Below the pieces are notes generated by a model. It saw only the letters and a program-made list of their open reading frames with translations, was not told the DNA's origin and made no database searches. 64,000 nucleotides of DNA, from the NCBI GenBank assembly GCA_003667865.1, contig CP033051.1, forward strand, positions 3,660,001 to 3,724,000. Reading direction: 5' to 3'. The position numbers and the translations under genes are program-made. Position 1 is the stretch's first letter. Every line of letters starts with the position of its first letter. Below, in pieces: positions 44,164-52,637 of the stretch. Source of the stretch: Rossellomorea marisflavi (lineage in GTDB: Bacteria > Bacillota > Bacilli > Bacillales > Bacillaceae_B).

Positions 44164-44703
44164 ATGGTTTCTATAGACTTACAAGACATCCATGAAGCAC
44201 AAAATTATTTAAGTAATTTACGGTGGGAATATTGGAGAGAAGAAATTATTTTTTCTTTTCAATGGTTTTTCCTTTTATTTGTTCTATTTATAGTACTAAT
44301 TGTTTGGATCAAAACTTTACAACGAAAAAATTTACAAAGCACCTTGTTGGTCGGTTCCTTTACATTAATTGTTACCACCTTTCTTGATACTCTAGGTGGC
44401 GAACTTCAGCTCTGGGAATATCCTTACATGATTCTTCCTTGGGGTCCTAGAATACTCTGCATTGATATTATCATAGCTGTTATATTTATGATGAACTATC
44501 AATTTTTTCACAAATGGAAGTCCTATATTTTTTCTTCTACTATTATTTCAGCAGTCTTTTCATTTGTACTAGAGCCACTTTCTGTCCTACTTAATCTATA
44601 TGAACCAATGAAATGGAATTCATTCTATTCCTTTCCTATTTATATTTTAATCAGTCTCATAATAAAATGGATAGTAGAAAAAATTAAGTCTATTGCAAGA
44701 TAA
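44164..44703 (+). CDS. CBO0543 family membrane protein
   Basis: This 179-residue protein has five predicted membrane helices. The motif pattern LQLWEYPYMILPWGPRILCID is characteristic of the CBO0543 family of Firmicutes membrane proteins, of unknown function, often seen near spore or envelope genes. GGAGTG lies about 13 nt upstream of the ATG. Single gene, with a terminator at 44740. Confidence 0.75.
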   Translation: MVSIDLQDIHEAQNYLSNLRWEYWREEIIFSFQWFFLLFVLFIVLIVWIKTLQRKNLQSTLLVGSFTLIVTTFLDTLGGELQLWEYPYMILPWGPRILCIDIIIAVIFMMNYQFFHKWKSYIFSSTIISAVFSFVLEPLSVLLNLYEPMKWNSFYSFPIYILISLIIKWIVEKIKSIAR

Positions 44704-44739
44704 TATTTTTCTAACTATACAGAGATGTCTTCTGAAATA

Positions 44740-44768
44740 AAAAAACGAGCCTGCAATTGAAGGCTCAT
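44740..44768. terminator. Bidirectional terminator
   Basis: Stem GAGCCT/AGGCTC, 8-nt loop. The minus strand has a seven-U run and the plus strand a shorter one. It separates the CBO0543 gene from the DUF3231 relic. Confidence 0.75.
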
Positions 44769-45017
44769 TTCTTTTGTTTAAATTTAAAAGCTGGTCACGC
44801 TCTTCCATCTGCGGAGGTTCCTCTAACCACCCATGTTTTATCATAATCTTTGCCCCTTTATGAGCATACTCAAATATATCTTTTGAAAATACACCCGCTT
44901 TCGCTGGGATATCATTCCGCAACCTAAAAGCCGTTCCAATAGTATTTTCCACTAATGAAAAACTGTAGAAAAGACAAACATAGTTTTATCAGAAAAAGGA
45001 GCAACAGTATAAGTATC
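44764..45017 (-). pseudogene. Broken C-terminal fragment of a DUF3231 gene
   Basis: The minus strand encodes APFSDKTMFVFSTVF in one frame and then, after a frameshift near 44955, LVENTIGTAFRLRNDIP ... KHGWLEEPPQMEERDQ in another. These align end to end with PPFSDKLMM...LGTAFSLRSDLP...NGWLEQPPSMEDR of the intact gene at 30951-31952. The first 230 or so residues are missing, so this is a 5'-truncated, frameshifted copy. Confidence 0.85.
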
Positions 45018-45027
45018 AAACAATCCT

Positions 45028-45204
45028 CTACATTTTATAGTATTGTTCCTCTAATTGCTGATATTCCAGAAAAGATTGTTCAACTGGTGCAACTGTATTT
45101 CTTTCTGATAGATAATTTAAAAAACCTAGAATAGACACAACACAAATCCCAATTAGAATTAGTGTAACAATTGTTAGTATAATGACAATTTTTTTACCAT
45201 TCAT
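45028..45204 (-). CDS. Small single-helix membrane protein (58 aa)
   Basis: A short minus-strand frame begins MNGKK, has one membrane helix (about 6-30) and ends with an acidic coiled tail (FLEYQQLEEQYYKM). The ATG at 45204 follows AAAGGAG at 10 nt, and the gene starts 26 bp after the stop of the lipoprotein at 45231, so the two form an operon. No family recognised. Confidence 0.72.
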   Translation of the reverse strand: MNGKKIVIILTIVTLILIGICVVSILGFLNYLSERNTVAPVEQSFLEYQQLEEQYYKM

Positions 45205-45230
45205 AATCTGTGAACTCCTTTTATTAATAA

Positions 45231-45647
45231 TTAGTGATTATCTAATTTCATAATAGCTGATTCTAATTTTTGTTCTTCTGGGATAGTACTCCTTTTATCA
45301 AATTCATAAACAAAAAACACCAAAACATTTTTATTCTGATAGCTCTTAAAGGAAGCTAAGTTAACCGCTTCTGTATTCTTTTGAAACTCGAACAATCCTT
45401 CATCACTTTCCTTCTGTGAACTAAATATATAAATTGAAACCAAGTTTTCATTGATTTCATATAGGGCAGGTCGAATTCCATTTAATCTCATTGTAAAATA
45501 ACTATTAAATCCAATGAATTTTTTCTCTAACCCAAGCTGGTTCTCTTCAAGAGATGTAATGACTTGATCTAATGAAATATGATGATTACTCTTACAACCT
45601 ACTACTAGTACAAAAGATAGAACAAGAATGACGAATGGTTTATTCAT
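45231..45647 (-). CDS. Lipoprotein of unknown function
   Basis: This 138-residue protein has a signal peptide with lipobox LVVGC (Cys18) and should be anchored to the outer face of the membrane. The mature part is a small alpha/beta domain with VSIYIFSSQKES and NVLVFFVYEFD strands. I do not recognise it. Ribosome binding site AAAAGGAG. First gene of a two-gene operon with the small membrane protein at 45028. Confidence 0.75.
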   Translation of the reverse strand: MNKPFVILVLSFVLVVGCKSNHHISLDQVITSLEENQLGLEKKFIGFNSYFTMRLNGIRPALYEINENLVSIYIFSSQKESDEGLFEFQKNTEAVNLASFKSYQNKNVLVFFVYEFDKRSTIPEEQKLESAIMKLDNH

Positions 45648-45724
45648 GAACTTGCTCCTTTTAGTTACTGTTCTATAAGGAATATATTAATCTTTATGTT
45701 TTCGTACAGCTAATAAAGCTTACT

Positions 45725-46123
45725 TTAAGGAGCTACAAGCTCAACTTTAATTCTATCAGGATCTTCAAAATAAACGGCATAGTAATTTGGACCTCCAGCA
45801 TATGGGTGTTTGTCCTTATAAAGAATTGTTATCCCTTTTTCAATTAATCTGTCCGTCATTTCATCAACATATTTACTTGATTCGACATGAAAAGCTAAAT
45901 GGTTAAGCCCCACCCTACTCCGATGATACTTAATATCTAAGAACCGTTCATTTGCTTGGACAAAAACGATATATGTTTCTCCTAATTTCCAACTGCAGCC
46001 TTCCTCCCACTGTTGATATCGTTTATATCCTAGCTCCTCCTCAAGTAACCAGCCCCAAAATTCTTTCGTCTTCTCTAGATCAGATACAAAGACTTCAATA
46101 TGATGAACCATTCCATGCTTCAT
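45725..46123 (-). CDS. VOC-superfamily (glyoxalase/extradiol dioxygenase-like) protein
   Basis: This 132-residue VOC protein has HHIEVFVSDLEKTKEFWGWLL (metal His), GLNHLAFHVES (second His) and YFEDPDRIKVELVAP (metal Glu), so a metal site is complete. ATG 46123 has AAAGGATG 8 nt upstream and gives the normal family N-terminus. The frame extends upstream to 46273, but that start has no binding site and the extra 50 residues resemble nothing I know. Confidence 0.82.
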   Translation of the reverse strand: MKHGMVHHIEVFVSDLEKTKEFWGWLLEEELGYKRYQQWEEGCSWKLGETYIVFVQANERFLDIKYHRSRVGLNHLAFHVESSKYVDEMTDRLIEKGITILYKDKHPYAGGPNYYAVYFEDPDRIKVELVAP

Positions 46124-46427
46124 AAAAACAACATCCTTTACTCTTTGAGCTACACGTAGTGGTACCATTGTATCCCTTATGTTTTTAAATCGATAACTTT
46201 CATCAGCTTCGCTCAAGTGTTTGTAGAAAAATAACAACAAGTCAGAAGGTGACTGCTTCAAACTCTTATACATTCTGCAATTATTCCCTCATTCCCTTCT
46301 TGTTTAGAATACTGAAGGTACGTATCCCTTAAATTACTTTCATGATATTCGATTTTGATTATACCCGTCTATACCTATTATCTTTTCTAACATAACTTAT
46401 AAATAACAATAATTAGGAGGAGTTGTC

Positions 46428-47330
46428 ATGACAGTACAACATTATTTAAATTGGTCAGAAGTTGCTTATGCGGGTGAGAGACATCCTCCCAGAAATGGAG
46501 TAACTCCTCACGCAGGTTCATGGGAAACACATTATATCAAGCATAAACAAGATGGCACTGGATTTCAGTCTTTAAGTGGTCGACCTATACATCTTGAGAT
46601 TCAAGATCCCAATACCATTGATTGGGAAAAACAACTTAAGCTCGTACAACAATCATTACAGCATATTACAGAAGATCAAATTACTATTGCAAAATTCTGG
46701 GGTACAGGACCTCCAACGAAACAGTGGACCCCTATTCTCAATACACTTATTGATGGGTATAAAGTGGATGCACCTAGAGCAGGAAGAATATTAGCTGCTT
46801 TTCATGCAGGTATAAATGATGCATTTGTTGTTGCATTCCATTTAAAATACAAATGGAAGGTAGCGCGTCCTAATCAACTTGATCACACACTTGAGACGAT
46901 TCTTTGTACACCTCGACACCCAAGTTATCCCTCAGGACATGCTACTGTTTCCGGAGCAGCCGAAGTCATTATAAGCTACTTCTTTCCAGCTGAACGCCGT
47001 CGAATACGAAAGTTTGCAGAGGAAAATGCCCTTTCAAGGCTATATGCTGGTGTCCACTACCCAATAGATAATAGTGAAGGATTAAAATTAGGACGACAAA
47101 TTGGAAGACTTGTTGTTGAAGAACTGAAAAAAGAATATGATTCTAACGGTCATAGAATTGATAAACCATACCGTATCAAAGAGAATGTTACTCTAGCACC
47201 CCCACCTTATGAACAAGTCCGTTCGGGTATTTATAGTGGATCTGATTGTGAATCACTACTTCGTGATACTTCATCGACAAAACCTTTACTGCAAAATGTA
47301 GATGCACCGAAACCAACCATTTATTTATAA
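46428..47330 (+). CDS. PAP2 / vanadium-dependent haloperoxidase-related protein
   Basis: This 300-residue protein carries the three phosphate/vanadate-binding motifs of the family: KYKWKVARP, PSYPSGHA and SRLYAGVHYPID, all with intact catalytic residues. There is no signal peptide or membrane helix, unlike PAP2 lipid phosphatases, so it resembles soluble vanadium haloperoxidase-like proteins. Whether it acts as haloperoxidase or acid phosphatase cannot be told from sequence. Ribosome binding site AGGAGG. Confidence 0.88.
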   Translation: MTVQHYLNWSEVAYAGERHPPRNGVTPHAGSWETHYIKHKQDGTGFQSLSGRPIHLEIQDPNTIDWEKQLKLVQQSLQHITEDQITIAKFWGTGPPTKQWTPILNTLIDGYKVDAPRAGRILAAFHAGINDAFVVAFHLKYKWKVARPNQLDHTLETILCTPRHPSYPSGHATVSGAAEVIISYFFPAERRRIRKFAEENALSRLYAGVHYPIDNSEGLKLGRQIGRLVVEELKKEYDSNGHRIDKPYRIKENVTLAPPPYEQVRSGIYSGSDCESLLRDTSSTKPLLQNVDAPKPTIYL

Positions 47331-47371
47331 AGATATAACAAGCTGATAGATGAGCATTTAAGCTAATGACA

Positions 47372-47428
47372 ACCCGCATTAATAGGTGATATTTCAATTA
47401 ACCTTTCGCCTATTAATACGGGTTTTTA
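47372..47428 (+). terminator. Terminator of the haloperoxidase-like gene
   Basis: 15-bp nearly perfect stem (ACCCGCATTAATAGG and complement) followed by TTTTT. Confidence 0.88.
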
Positions 47429-47769
47429 ATGCTGTATTCATAGACTTCTGGTTATGTATTCCTTAAAAAGAACTAGTGTAATGAATAAGAAGAAACCTGA
47501 CTCTGTTAGGAAAAGGAATTGCTGTTTCCCATGTGGAAGCAATGTCTTCTGCACAATGAACCGATTTTGTTTTACCAGCTTCACTGATTCATAGAAAGCA
47601 CTATTCTATATTGAATATTTGATAATAAATCAGATATTGTTTTTCTTCAAAGATCACTTCATTCTACAACAAACCACATTCTACTTTTACATAGAGTCTA
47701 ATATAAAAATGTTTAAATGTATTCTATAAGGATAAAGAATAATAGAATACTTAAAGAGGAGTTGTTAGT
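47429..47769. other. Gap with a possible coding relic on the minus strand
   Basis: From about 47592 down to 47470 the minus strand can be read as about 41 open codons with protein-like composition (SVHCAEDIASTWETAIPFP), bounded by stops and without a start codon. It may be a gene fragment. The rest is AT-rich leader of the downstream lipoprotein gene. Confidence 0.35.
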
Positions 47770-47994
47770 ATGAAAAAGTTACCATTTTTATTAATGATCC
47801 CTCTAACAGCAGGGATGCTACTGACTGGTTGTAATACAGAAGAGAGCCAAGATGATCAAAATGAGGAAAACCAGAGCCAATTAGAAGGTTCTGATGAAGA
47901 TAATGAAGGGCAACTGAACGAAGTGCCTGAAGATCCATATGGTGAAGGAACCGAGGAGCCTGATTTAGACGAAGGTGAATCAGAAGAGATGTAG
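47770..47994 (+). CDS. Very acidic small lipoprotein (74 aa)
   Basis: Signal peptide with lipobox LLTGC (Cys21), followed by a 53-residue mature part made almost entirely of Glu, Asp, Gln, Gly and Asn, ending ESEEM. It should be tethered to the membrane as a flexible polyanion. No family recognised. Strong ribosome binding site AGAGGAG and a terminator hairpin downstream. Confidence 0.75.
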   Translation: MKKLPFLLMIPLTAGMLLTGCNTEESQDDQNEENQSQLEGSDEDNEGQLNEVPEDPYGEGTEEPDLDEGESEEM

Positions 47995-48011
47995 TGGACT
48001 AGAGATATAGA

Positions 48012-48040
48012 TTACTCTGGGGAAAAATTCCCTAGAGTAA
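48012..48040 (+). terminator. Terminator of the acidic lipoprotein gene
   Basis: 11-bp near-perfect stem TTACTCTGGGG/CCCTAGAGTAA with a short loop. The U-tract is weak. Confidence 0.65.
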
Positions 48041-48134
48041 TACCTTATTATGCTAGGGGCCATTTAATGATGAACAACTACCAAAAACGAATGTAAGAAA
48101 TAACTAGAAAGAACATATATGCTAGAGAAAACCT

Positions 48135-48521
48135 CTAATCCTTAAATGCCCATAGTGCATTTAAAGTAAAGTTCATCATTGGAATTACAATAATCGTTAC
48201 AATCTCTCCAATAAGATAATGGTAATCGAGTAGATGGACAACACCATACATAATCATGTAATTTAGAATAAATCCAATAACGGATATTATTGTAAATCGT
48301 AAAAACCTTGTATATGTGAACTGAACGCCAAACGTATATCTCTTGTTCAAGTAGAAAGAAACAAATGTCATTATAATAAAAGCAATTGCTGACGAAAACA
48401 CAGGATCCTTATGCAATAATTCGACTAATAAAAATACAGATAGAAAATATACACCAACACTAATCACGCCTACAAAACTATAAGATATGAATTTGTAAAG
48501 CATGCTCTTAGAAGCTAACAT
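48135..48521 (-). CDS. GtrA-family membrane protein
   Basis: This 128-residue protein has four membrane helices. FISYSFVGVISVGVYFLSV, VSFYLNKRYTF and the C-terminal NFTLNALWAFKD are GtrA hallmarks. GtrA-like proteins are thought to move polyprenyl-linked sugars across the membrane for cell-wall decoration. No glycosyltransferase is adjacent. Ribosome binding site AAAGGACGG. Confidence 0.88.
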   Translation of the reverse strand: MLASKSMLYKFISYSFVGVISVGVYFLSVFLLVELLHKDPVFSSAIAFIIMTFVSFYLNKRYTFGVQFTYTRFLRFTIISVIGFILNYMIMYGVVHLLDYHYLIGEIVTIIVIPMMNFTLNALWAFKD

Positions 48522-48619
48522 ATTACCGTCCTTTCAAACAAAAGCATAACCCTTCACTAATATCGGTGGATTTTTATAGTATGTTAGCATTTTGATGCAT
48601 TAATACTTGTAGCTATTCA

Positions 48620-49369
48620 TTATTTCTTACGTGCTTTTATAATCATTGTAGTAGGAAATCTCTTTGCTTTCGATAATGAATAATATCGATCCGACATTTC
48701 TTCATGTGTTGTTCGATCATTTATCGAGACTTCACTTTCAATTACGGTATCAATAAGGAATTCCGCCTTAATTAATTCATTTATATATGTACTCATCTTT
48801 CGTTTCGGTATAGCTACAGGAGCATCCTCTCCTTTAAATTTCGGATAGGTTATCACTCCTTCCTCTTGGTAAGAACCTTCTAATAAAATGGTACCGTTTT
48901 GACTTTTCATGTGGGAATATAGAGGATGATCCCAGCTAAAAATAAATATTCCCCCTGGTTTTAAGTAGGAGTTGACTAGATGAAAGGTCGCCGCTAAATC
49001 TGTTGTCCAGCCTATCCCATAGATTGAATATACGTAATCAAAGTAATCCTTCGGTAGTCCATTTTCCATTTCCATCGGACTACAATACAAATAACACTCT
49101 CGACCACGTAATATCTCACTGGCCGTTTTTATTTGCCTATCAGATATGTCAATTCCCCATAACTCCTTTGCACCTTTCATCCCCATATATCGCAGTGAAT
49201 GTCCACTTCCACATCCAATATCTAGTACGTTCTTGCCTTGAATATCCTCAAATAATCGTAATTCATCTTCTGTTTGAGCATAAGGACCATAACTAGGGAG
49301 TGCATCTTTTCCATTAAAATGATGTGCTACAATATCCCAACTCTTCTTATTTTGTTTTAATATGTCCAT
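48620..49369 (-). CDS. Class I SAM-dependent methyltransferase
   Basis: This 249-residue Rossmann-fold enzyme has motif I VLDIGCGSGHSLRYMG, an acidic residue after the second strand (WGIDISD) and motif III-like YVYSIYGIGWTTD, then a C-terminal substrate domain (about 150-249). The substrate is unknown. It precedes nothing in its direction and is probably a single gene. Confidence 0.87.
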   Translation of the reverse strand: MDILKQNKKSWDIVAHHFNGKDALPSYGPYAQTEDELRLFEDIQGKNVLDIGCGSGHSLRYMGMKGAKELWGIDISDRQIKTASEILRGRECYLYCSPMEMENGLPKDYFDYVYSIYGIGWTTDLAATFHLVNSYLKPGGIFIFSWDHPLYSHMKSQNGTILLEGSYQEEGVITYPKFKGEDAPVAIPKRKMSTYINELIKAEFLIDTVIESEVSINDRTTHEEMSDRYYSLSKAKRFPTTMIIKARKK

Positions 49370-49688
49370 CCTTACTAACCTTTTTTCCCTTCGTGTATCA
49401 TATACATATTTATTCTACCGTCCCGATTACAAAATTTTTTTTACATTTTTCTCGCTAAAATGGAATTGTACCACCTAAGTATGTAAACATATAACTATAT
49501 GAATATTTTTTTAGAAAATTAGTAAATGTGATAATAAATCTCTAGTTTTTCGTCTAAAATGTCTTAAAAAAGAAAAGTCACTGATTTAAAATTTGTAGTA
49601 AAATATACCTAAGAGTCAAAACGGAAACCAGCGTATATGTTTCTGGTGATAAAAAAGATTATTGTATTCAGAATAGGAGGTCTTTTAT
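49370..49688. other. Upstream region of the sda-like gene
   Basis: AT-rich divergent region. An ACCAG/CTGGT hairpin lies near 49629-49650, just before the sda-like ribosome binding site. I looked for consensus DnaA boxes, which drive sda in Bacillus subtilis, and saw none that is perfect. Confidence 0.4.
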
Positions 49689-49877
49689 ATGCTAAATATA
49701 TCTCAATTATCCAATATTGATCTTTATAAAGCTTATTCAGGTGCATTAAAGAACAAATTAGATCATGATTTCCTTGATCTATTATTATCTGAAATCAAAA
49801 CTAGAAAAATGCCCCTTCCGTTATCAATAATCTACGACCATATTGAATGCAGTAAAAGTGATTGTTCTTTTTATTAA
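49689..49877 (+). CDS. sda: Sda-like sporulation histidine kinase inhibitor
   Basis: This 62-residue protein shows the Sda helical-hairpin pattern LSNIDLYKAYSGALKNKL followed by FLDLLLSEIKTRKM. Sda binds sporulation sensor kinases such as KinA and blocks their autophosphorylation when replication is impaired. This copy is longer than the 46-residue Bacillus subtilis protein because of a C-terminal extension with two Cys (ECSKSDCSFY). Strong AGGAGG site. Confidence 0.8.
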   Translation: MLNISQLSNIDLYKAYSGALKNKLDHDFLDLLLSEIKTRKMPLPLSIIYDHIECSKSDCSFY

Positions 49878-50084
49878 ACGTACTATCAAATGGTACTAGA
49901 ATTACCAACTTTGACTTTGGTTACTTTATTCGACAATTATCCGAATTTTCCCTTTTTCATTACCTAAAAAAAACTTTGTCTTACATATCGTTCTAGATTA
50001 TACAAAAAAATAGAGCGACAGTTTTTATGTCTGCTCCACCTCCATTTTTGCTCCAGTATTTAAACATTTCTAGTTATGGTTGAA

Positions 50085-50294
50085 CTAGTCACCACCTCCA
50101 CCACCGCCGTCTCCTCCTCCATCACCGAACCCTCCGTCAAAAAACCCCCCTGCGTGATGGTCTTGACTTGAATGATTATGATGATCATGAAAATGGTGGT
50201 GATGATAGCCCCTGCCTTTACTTCTACTTCCGCTAACTAACTTAATTAACGTCACGAGAAAAACAAAAATAATAAAAATGATAAATGTGCCCAT
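50085..50294 (-). CDS. His/Gly-rich membrane peptide (69 aa)
   Basis: One N-terminal membrane helix (about 3-20) is followed by a short basic stretch (SRSKGRG), a histidine cluster of about 11 His within 20 residues (YHHHHFHDHHNH), and a Gly/Asp tail (GGGDGGGGGGD). The histidines could bind zinc, nickel or copper at the membrane face. No family recognised. Ribosome binding site AGGAGGTGAT. Confidence 0.7.
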   Translation of the reverse strand: MGTFIIFIIFVFLVTLIKLVSGSRSKGRGYHHHHFHDHHNHSSQDHHAGGFFDGGFGDGGGDGGGGGGD

Positions 50295-50438
50295 ATGTTA
50301 TCACCTCCTAGTTTATATACGAGTTATTTAGGGAGAGGTTTCAAAAAATTAATTTTTCAAAAATCTTTTCCTCTCTTAAAAAACAATAGGTATGTTTTTT
50401 TCAATCTGAAGAAAGCTAACAGAAAAAGGAGATCTATT

Positions 50439-50873
50439 ATGAAGCACATTCATGTTCTTTTCATTAAATTCGTTGCAAGTTTAATCGTATTTTGGGTAAG
50501 TTTAGATTTGTTTTTTGATGCAACAATTGTCGATATACTTTCATTCAGTATATTATTAACTGTTGTTTCGTATTTTATTGGTGACCAAATCCTATTACCC
50601 CGTATTGGAAACCTTAATTCAGTAATTGTGGATTTCTTTTTAACGTACTTAATCGTTTGGATTTTTGGTGGGATTTTGTTTGAAAGCTATTTACAAGTTG
50701 CATGGGGAAGTATCATTTCAGCCATATTAATTGCAGGTTCTGAAGTTTTTGTTCATTCGTATATCCTAAGAACAATAAAACCTACAGTTCAAGAAAGACA
50801 CCAAAGCTTTAATCAACGGTTTGCTTATGAGTTTGCTGAAGATCAAGAACCAAAATCTAAAAAAGAGAAATAA
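50439..50873 (+). CDS. DUF2512 (YndM-like) membrane protein, copy 2
   Basis: This 144-residue paralogue of the protein at 9965-10423 has the same start (MKH, FIKFVASL), the matching SYFIGDQILLPRIGN, four helices and a charged tail (ENEKK-type, ending SKKEK). ATG 50439 with AAAAAGGAG is the real start; the longer frame upstream is leader. A 41-codon gene follows 59 bp later. Confidence 0.78.
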   Translation: MKHIHVLFIKFVASLIVFWVSLDLFFDATIVDILSFSILLTVVSYFIGDQILLPRIGNLNSVIVDFFLTYLIVWIFGGILFESYLQVAWGSIISAILIAGSEVFVHSYILRTIKPTVQERHQSFNQRFAYEFAEDQEPKSKKEK

Positions 50874-50932
50874 TACAAAGAATAAATTGATGGCAGTAGT
50901 TAAAAATATTTTGGTTAGAAGGAGGTGTATCC

Positions 50933-51058
50933 ATGCCTAACTTAAATGATAACAAGTTCAGAAAGATTCAATCAGAAAGCCAAAAACAAGGGAAATCTCA
51001 AGAGGAATATGCTGCGGAACTTGAGATGAATAAAATGAAAAGTCAAAAGAGAAAATAA
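50933..51058 (+). CDS. Small hydrophilic protein (41 aa)
   Basis: A 41-residue highly charged protein (starts MPNLNDNKFRKIQ, ends KMKSQKRK), preceded by GAAGGAGGTG at optimal distance and followed at once by a strong terminator. It is probably co-transcribed with the DUF2512 gene. Small spore-associated proteins of similar composition are common in Bacillus; the link is inference. Confidence 0.75.
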   Translation: MPNLNDNKFRKIQSESQKQGKSQEEYAAELEMNKMKSQKRK

Positions 51059-51062
51059 AACA

Positions 51063-51107
51063 AAAAACGTTTGGGTAGAGTAAAAAACTCTATCCAAGCG
51101 TTTTTTA
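51063..51107 (+). terminator. Terminator of the DUF2512 operon
   Basis: Long stem (AAACGTTTGGGTAGAGT/ACTCTATCCAAGCGTTT) followed by TTTTTT. Confidence 0.9.
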
Positions 51108-51315
51108 TTATATAAGCTCTTTGAATGTTAACTGTTCTGTAACAAAATAGCTTGAATGCGATTTTAATTGTTAAAAAATAACATCAAAAACAGTGATTTC
51201 TCGTTATGAATTTTTTCACCATTACACAGTGAACAAGTTTGTGAGAGTCTATTTGCAAGCAAGCTAAAAAATGCTTATTTATAACTCTCTGAAGGGACAC
51301 CATTCAAAACGGAAC

Positions 51316-52023
51316 CTAATTATGTGCATCTATTATAAGAAACTGTGGTCTTTTCATAAGCTTCTCAAATCCTTTTGGATTCTTTTCTTTAAATGTCACT
51401 GTTGGTTGTGGTTCAACAACTTGTTGTATTGAAAAGTATTGGAGGGTGATATTGAACACATCTTGAAGGGGTCTTCGGTAAAAGGGTACTTCATATAGGT
51501 TACCTTCTTTATTCCATGTATCAATGATTAGCTCTGTTGAGAAATATTTTGGATGTTCCTTCCAAGTAATGTCTGTGATCGGATGGTGTATAGAAAATAA
51601 AAGTTTCCCTTTTGGCTTTAATATTCGTTTAAATTCACGAAAGATCCTCTCCCAATCATTTATATAATGGAGAGTTAATGAACTAACGATGTAATCAAAT
51701 GAGCAATCTAAAAAAGGTAATGGTGCTGCTTCAAGATCCATACACAATACTTTGGCTTGTTCCTTTACTCTTCTTTGAGTTGCTTCGACCATGTCCGGAC
51801 TTATATCAGTTGCTATTACATCTGCTCCACGTTCTAATAGTTTTTGGGTATACCAACCTGCCGCACATCCTGCATCTAGAACCTTCTTTCCTGACAAATC
51901 TTCTGGTAATTGTTTTAACATTGCTGGTCTTTCATATTCACTATTGTATAAGCTATCCTGATCGATACCGTGTTCATAAACACTTGCAAGATCATTGAAA
52001 ACTTTCTTTACTTTATCTTTCAT
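51316..52023 (-). CDS. Class I SAM-dependent methyltransferase
   Basis: This 235-residue enzyme has motif I VLDAGCAAGWYTQKLLERG, motif II VIATDISPDMVE and motif IV PLPFLDCSFDYIVSSLTLHY, with a C-terminal substrate-binding region. It belongs to the large UbiE/Coq5-like group, substrate unknown. ATG 52023 with AAGGAG at 8 nt is chosen over the GTG at 52032, which abuts that site. Confidence 0.87.
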   Translation of the reverse strand: MKDKVKKVFNDLASVYEHGIDQDSLYNSEYERPAMLKQLPEDLSGKKVLDAGCAAGWYTQKLLERGADVIATDISPDMVEATQRRVKEQAKVLCMDLEAAPLPFLDCSFDYIVSSLTLHYINDWERIFREFKRILKPKGKLLFSIHHPITDITWKEHPKYFSTELIIDTWNKEGNLYEVPFYRRPLQDVFNITLQYFSIQQVVEPQPTVTFKEKNPKGFEKLMKRPQFLIIDAHN

Positions 52024-52119
52024 ACCTTTCACTCCTTGGTGTATGAATATATAACAGTTGGTTTCTCCTTACTATTTAATTACTGTTTAAAAACATATCC
52101 TAATGTATTATTGCTCATC

Positions 52120-52296
52120 TTAATTCTGGTTTAAATCCTTTTCAAATTCCTTTTCAATTTCTTCATTTGAGACCATTTGATCTTCTATTGAGTATATTTC
52201 AAGTTTTTTCTCAATCTTGTTCAACCTTAGATTATTATCGATTAAAAGGGATAAACAGGATACTAATAGAACAATGGTCAGAATCATAAAGATCAT
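52120..52296 (-). CDS. Small membrane-anchored coiled-coil protein (58 aa)
   Basis: A short minus-strand frame encodes a membrane helix (about 2-19, MIFMILTIVLLVSCLSLL) followed by an acidic amphipathic coiled coil (LNKIEKKLEIYSIED, EEIEKEFEKDL). AAGGAG precedes ATG 52296 at 6 nt. There is no recognised family, but topology and binding site support a real gene. Confidence 0.72.
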   Translation of the reverse strand: MIFMILTIVLLVSCLSLLIDNNLRLNKIEKKLEIYSIEDQMVSNEEIEKEFEKDLNQN

Positions 52297-52433
52297 AAAG
52301 CTCTCCTTATTTTGACATCATTTAGTTTTTAGAGTGGACACTACTTAGAGGTTATTAACAGAAGGACTTCAAATAAAAACCACACCCTTAATCTTCTCAG
52401 GTAAATTGTATACGTTTTTCTAGCAATCTACTT

Positions 52434-52574
52434 CTAATCTTTTAATCTTATAAGAATATAGATTTCTACTTTTTTCAGTAAACGAACATGAACTGCTGTA
52501 CCACTTCCCTTTGCAAAGCTACAGTCTCCAACTTCAATGTCTTCAATATTTGTTAAAATAATGAATGAAATCAT
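52434..52574 (-). CDS. Possible small protein (46 aa)
   Basis: A minus-strand frame contains the protein-like phrase NIEDIEVGDCSFAKGSGTAV, but the ATG has no clear binding site and no terminator follows. It lies in the leader side of the small membrane protein gene at 52120. It may be a small gene or a relic. Confidence 0.35.
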   Translation of the reverse strand: MISFIILTNIEDIEVGDCSFAKGSGTAVHVRLLKKVEIYILIRLKD

Positions 52575-52637
52575 TTGTAAACTTTACTATCTAGTACTGA
52601 TATGTACATTCTGAGCTATACTGCTTTTCAACACCCA

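Noticed and set aside
46124..46273. N-terminal extension of the VOC gene
   Set aside because: The upstream ATG has no binding site, whereas ATG 46123 has one and gives the normal family length.
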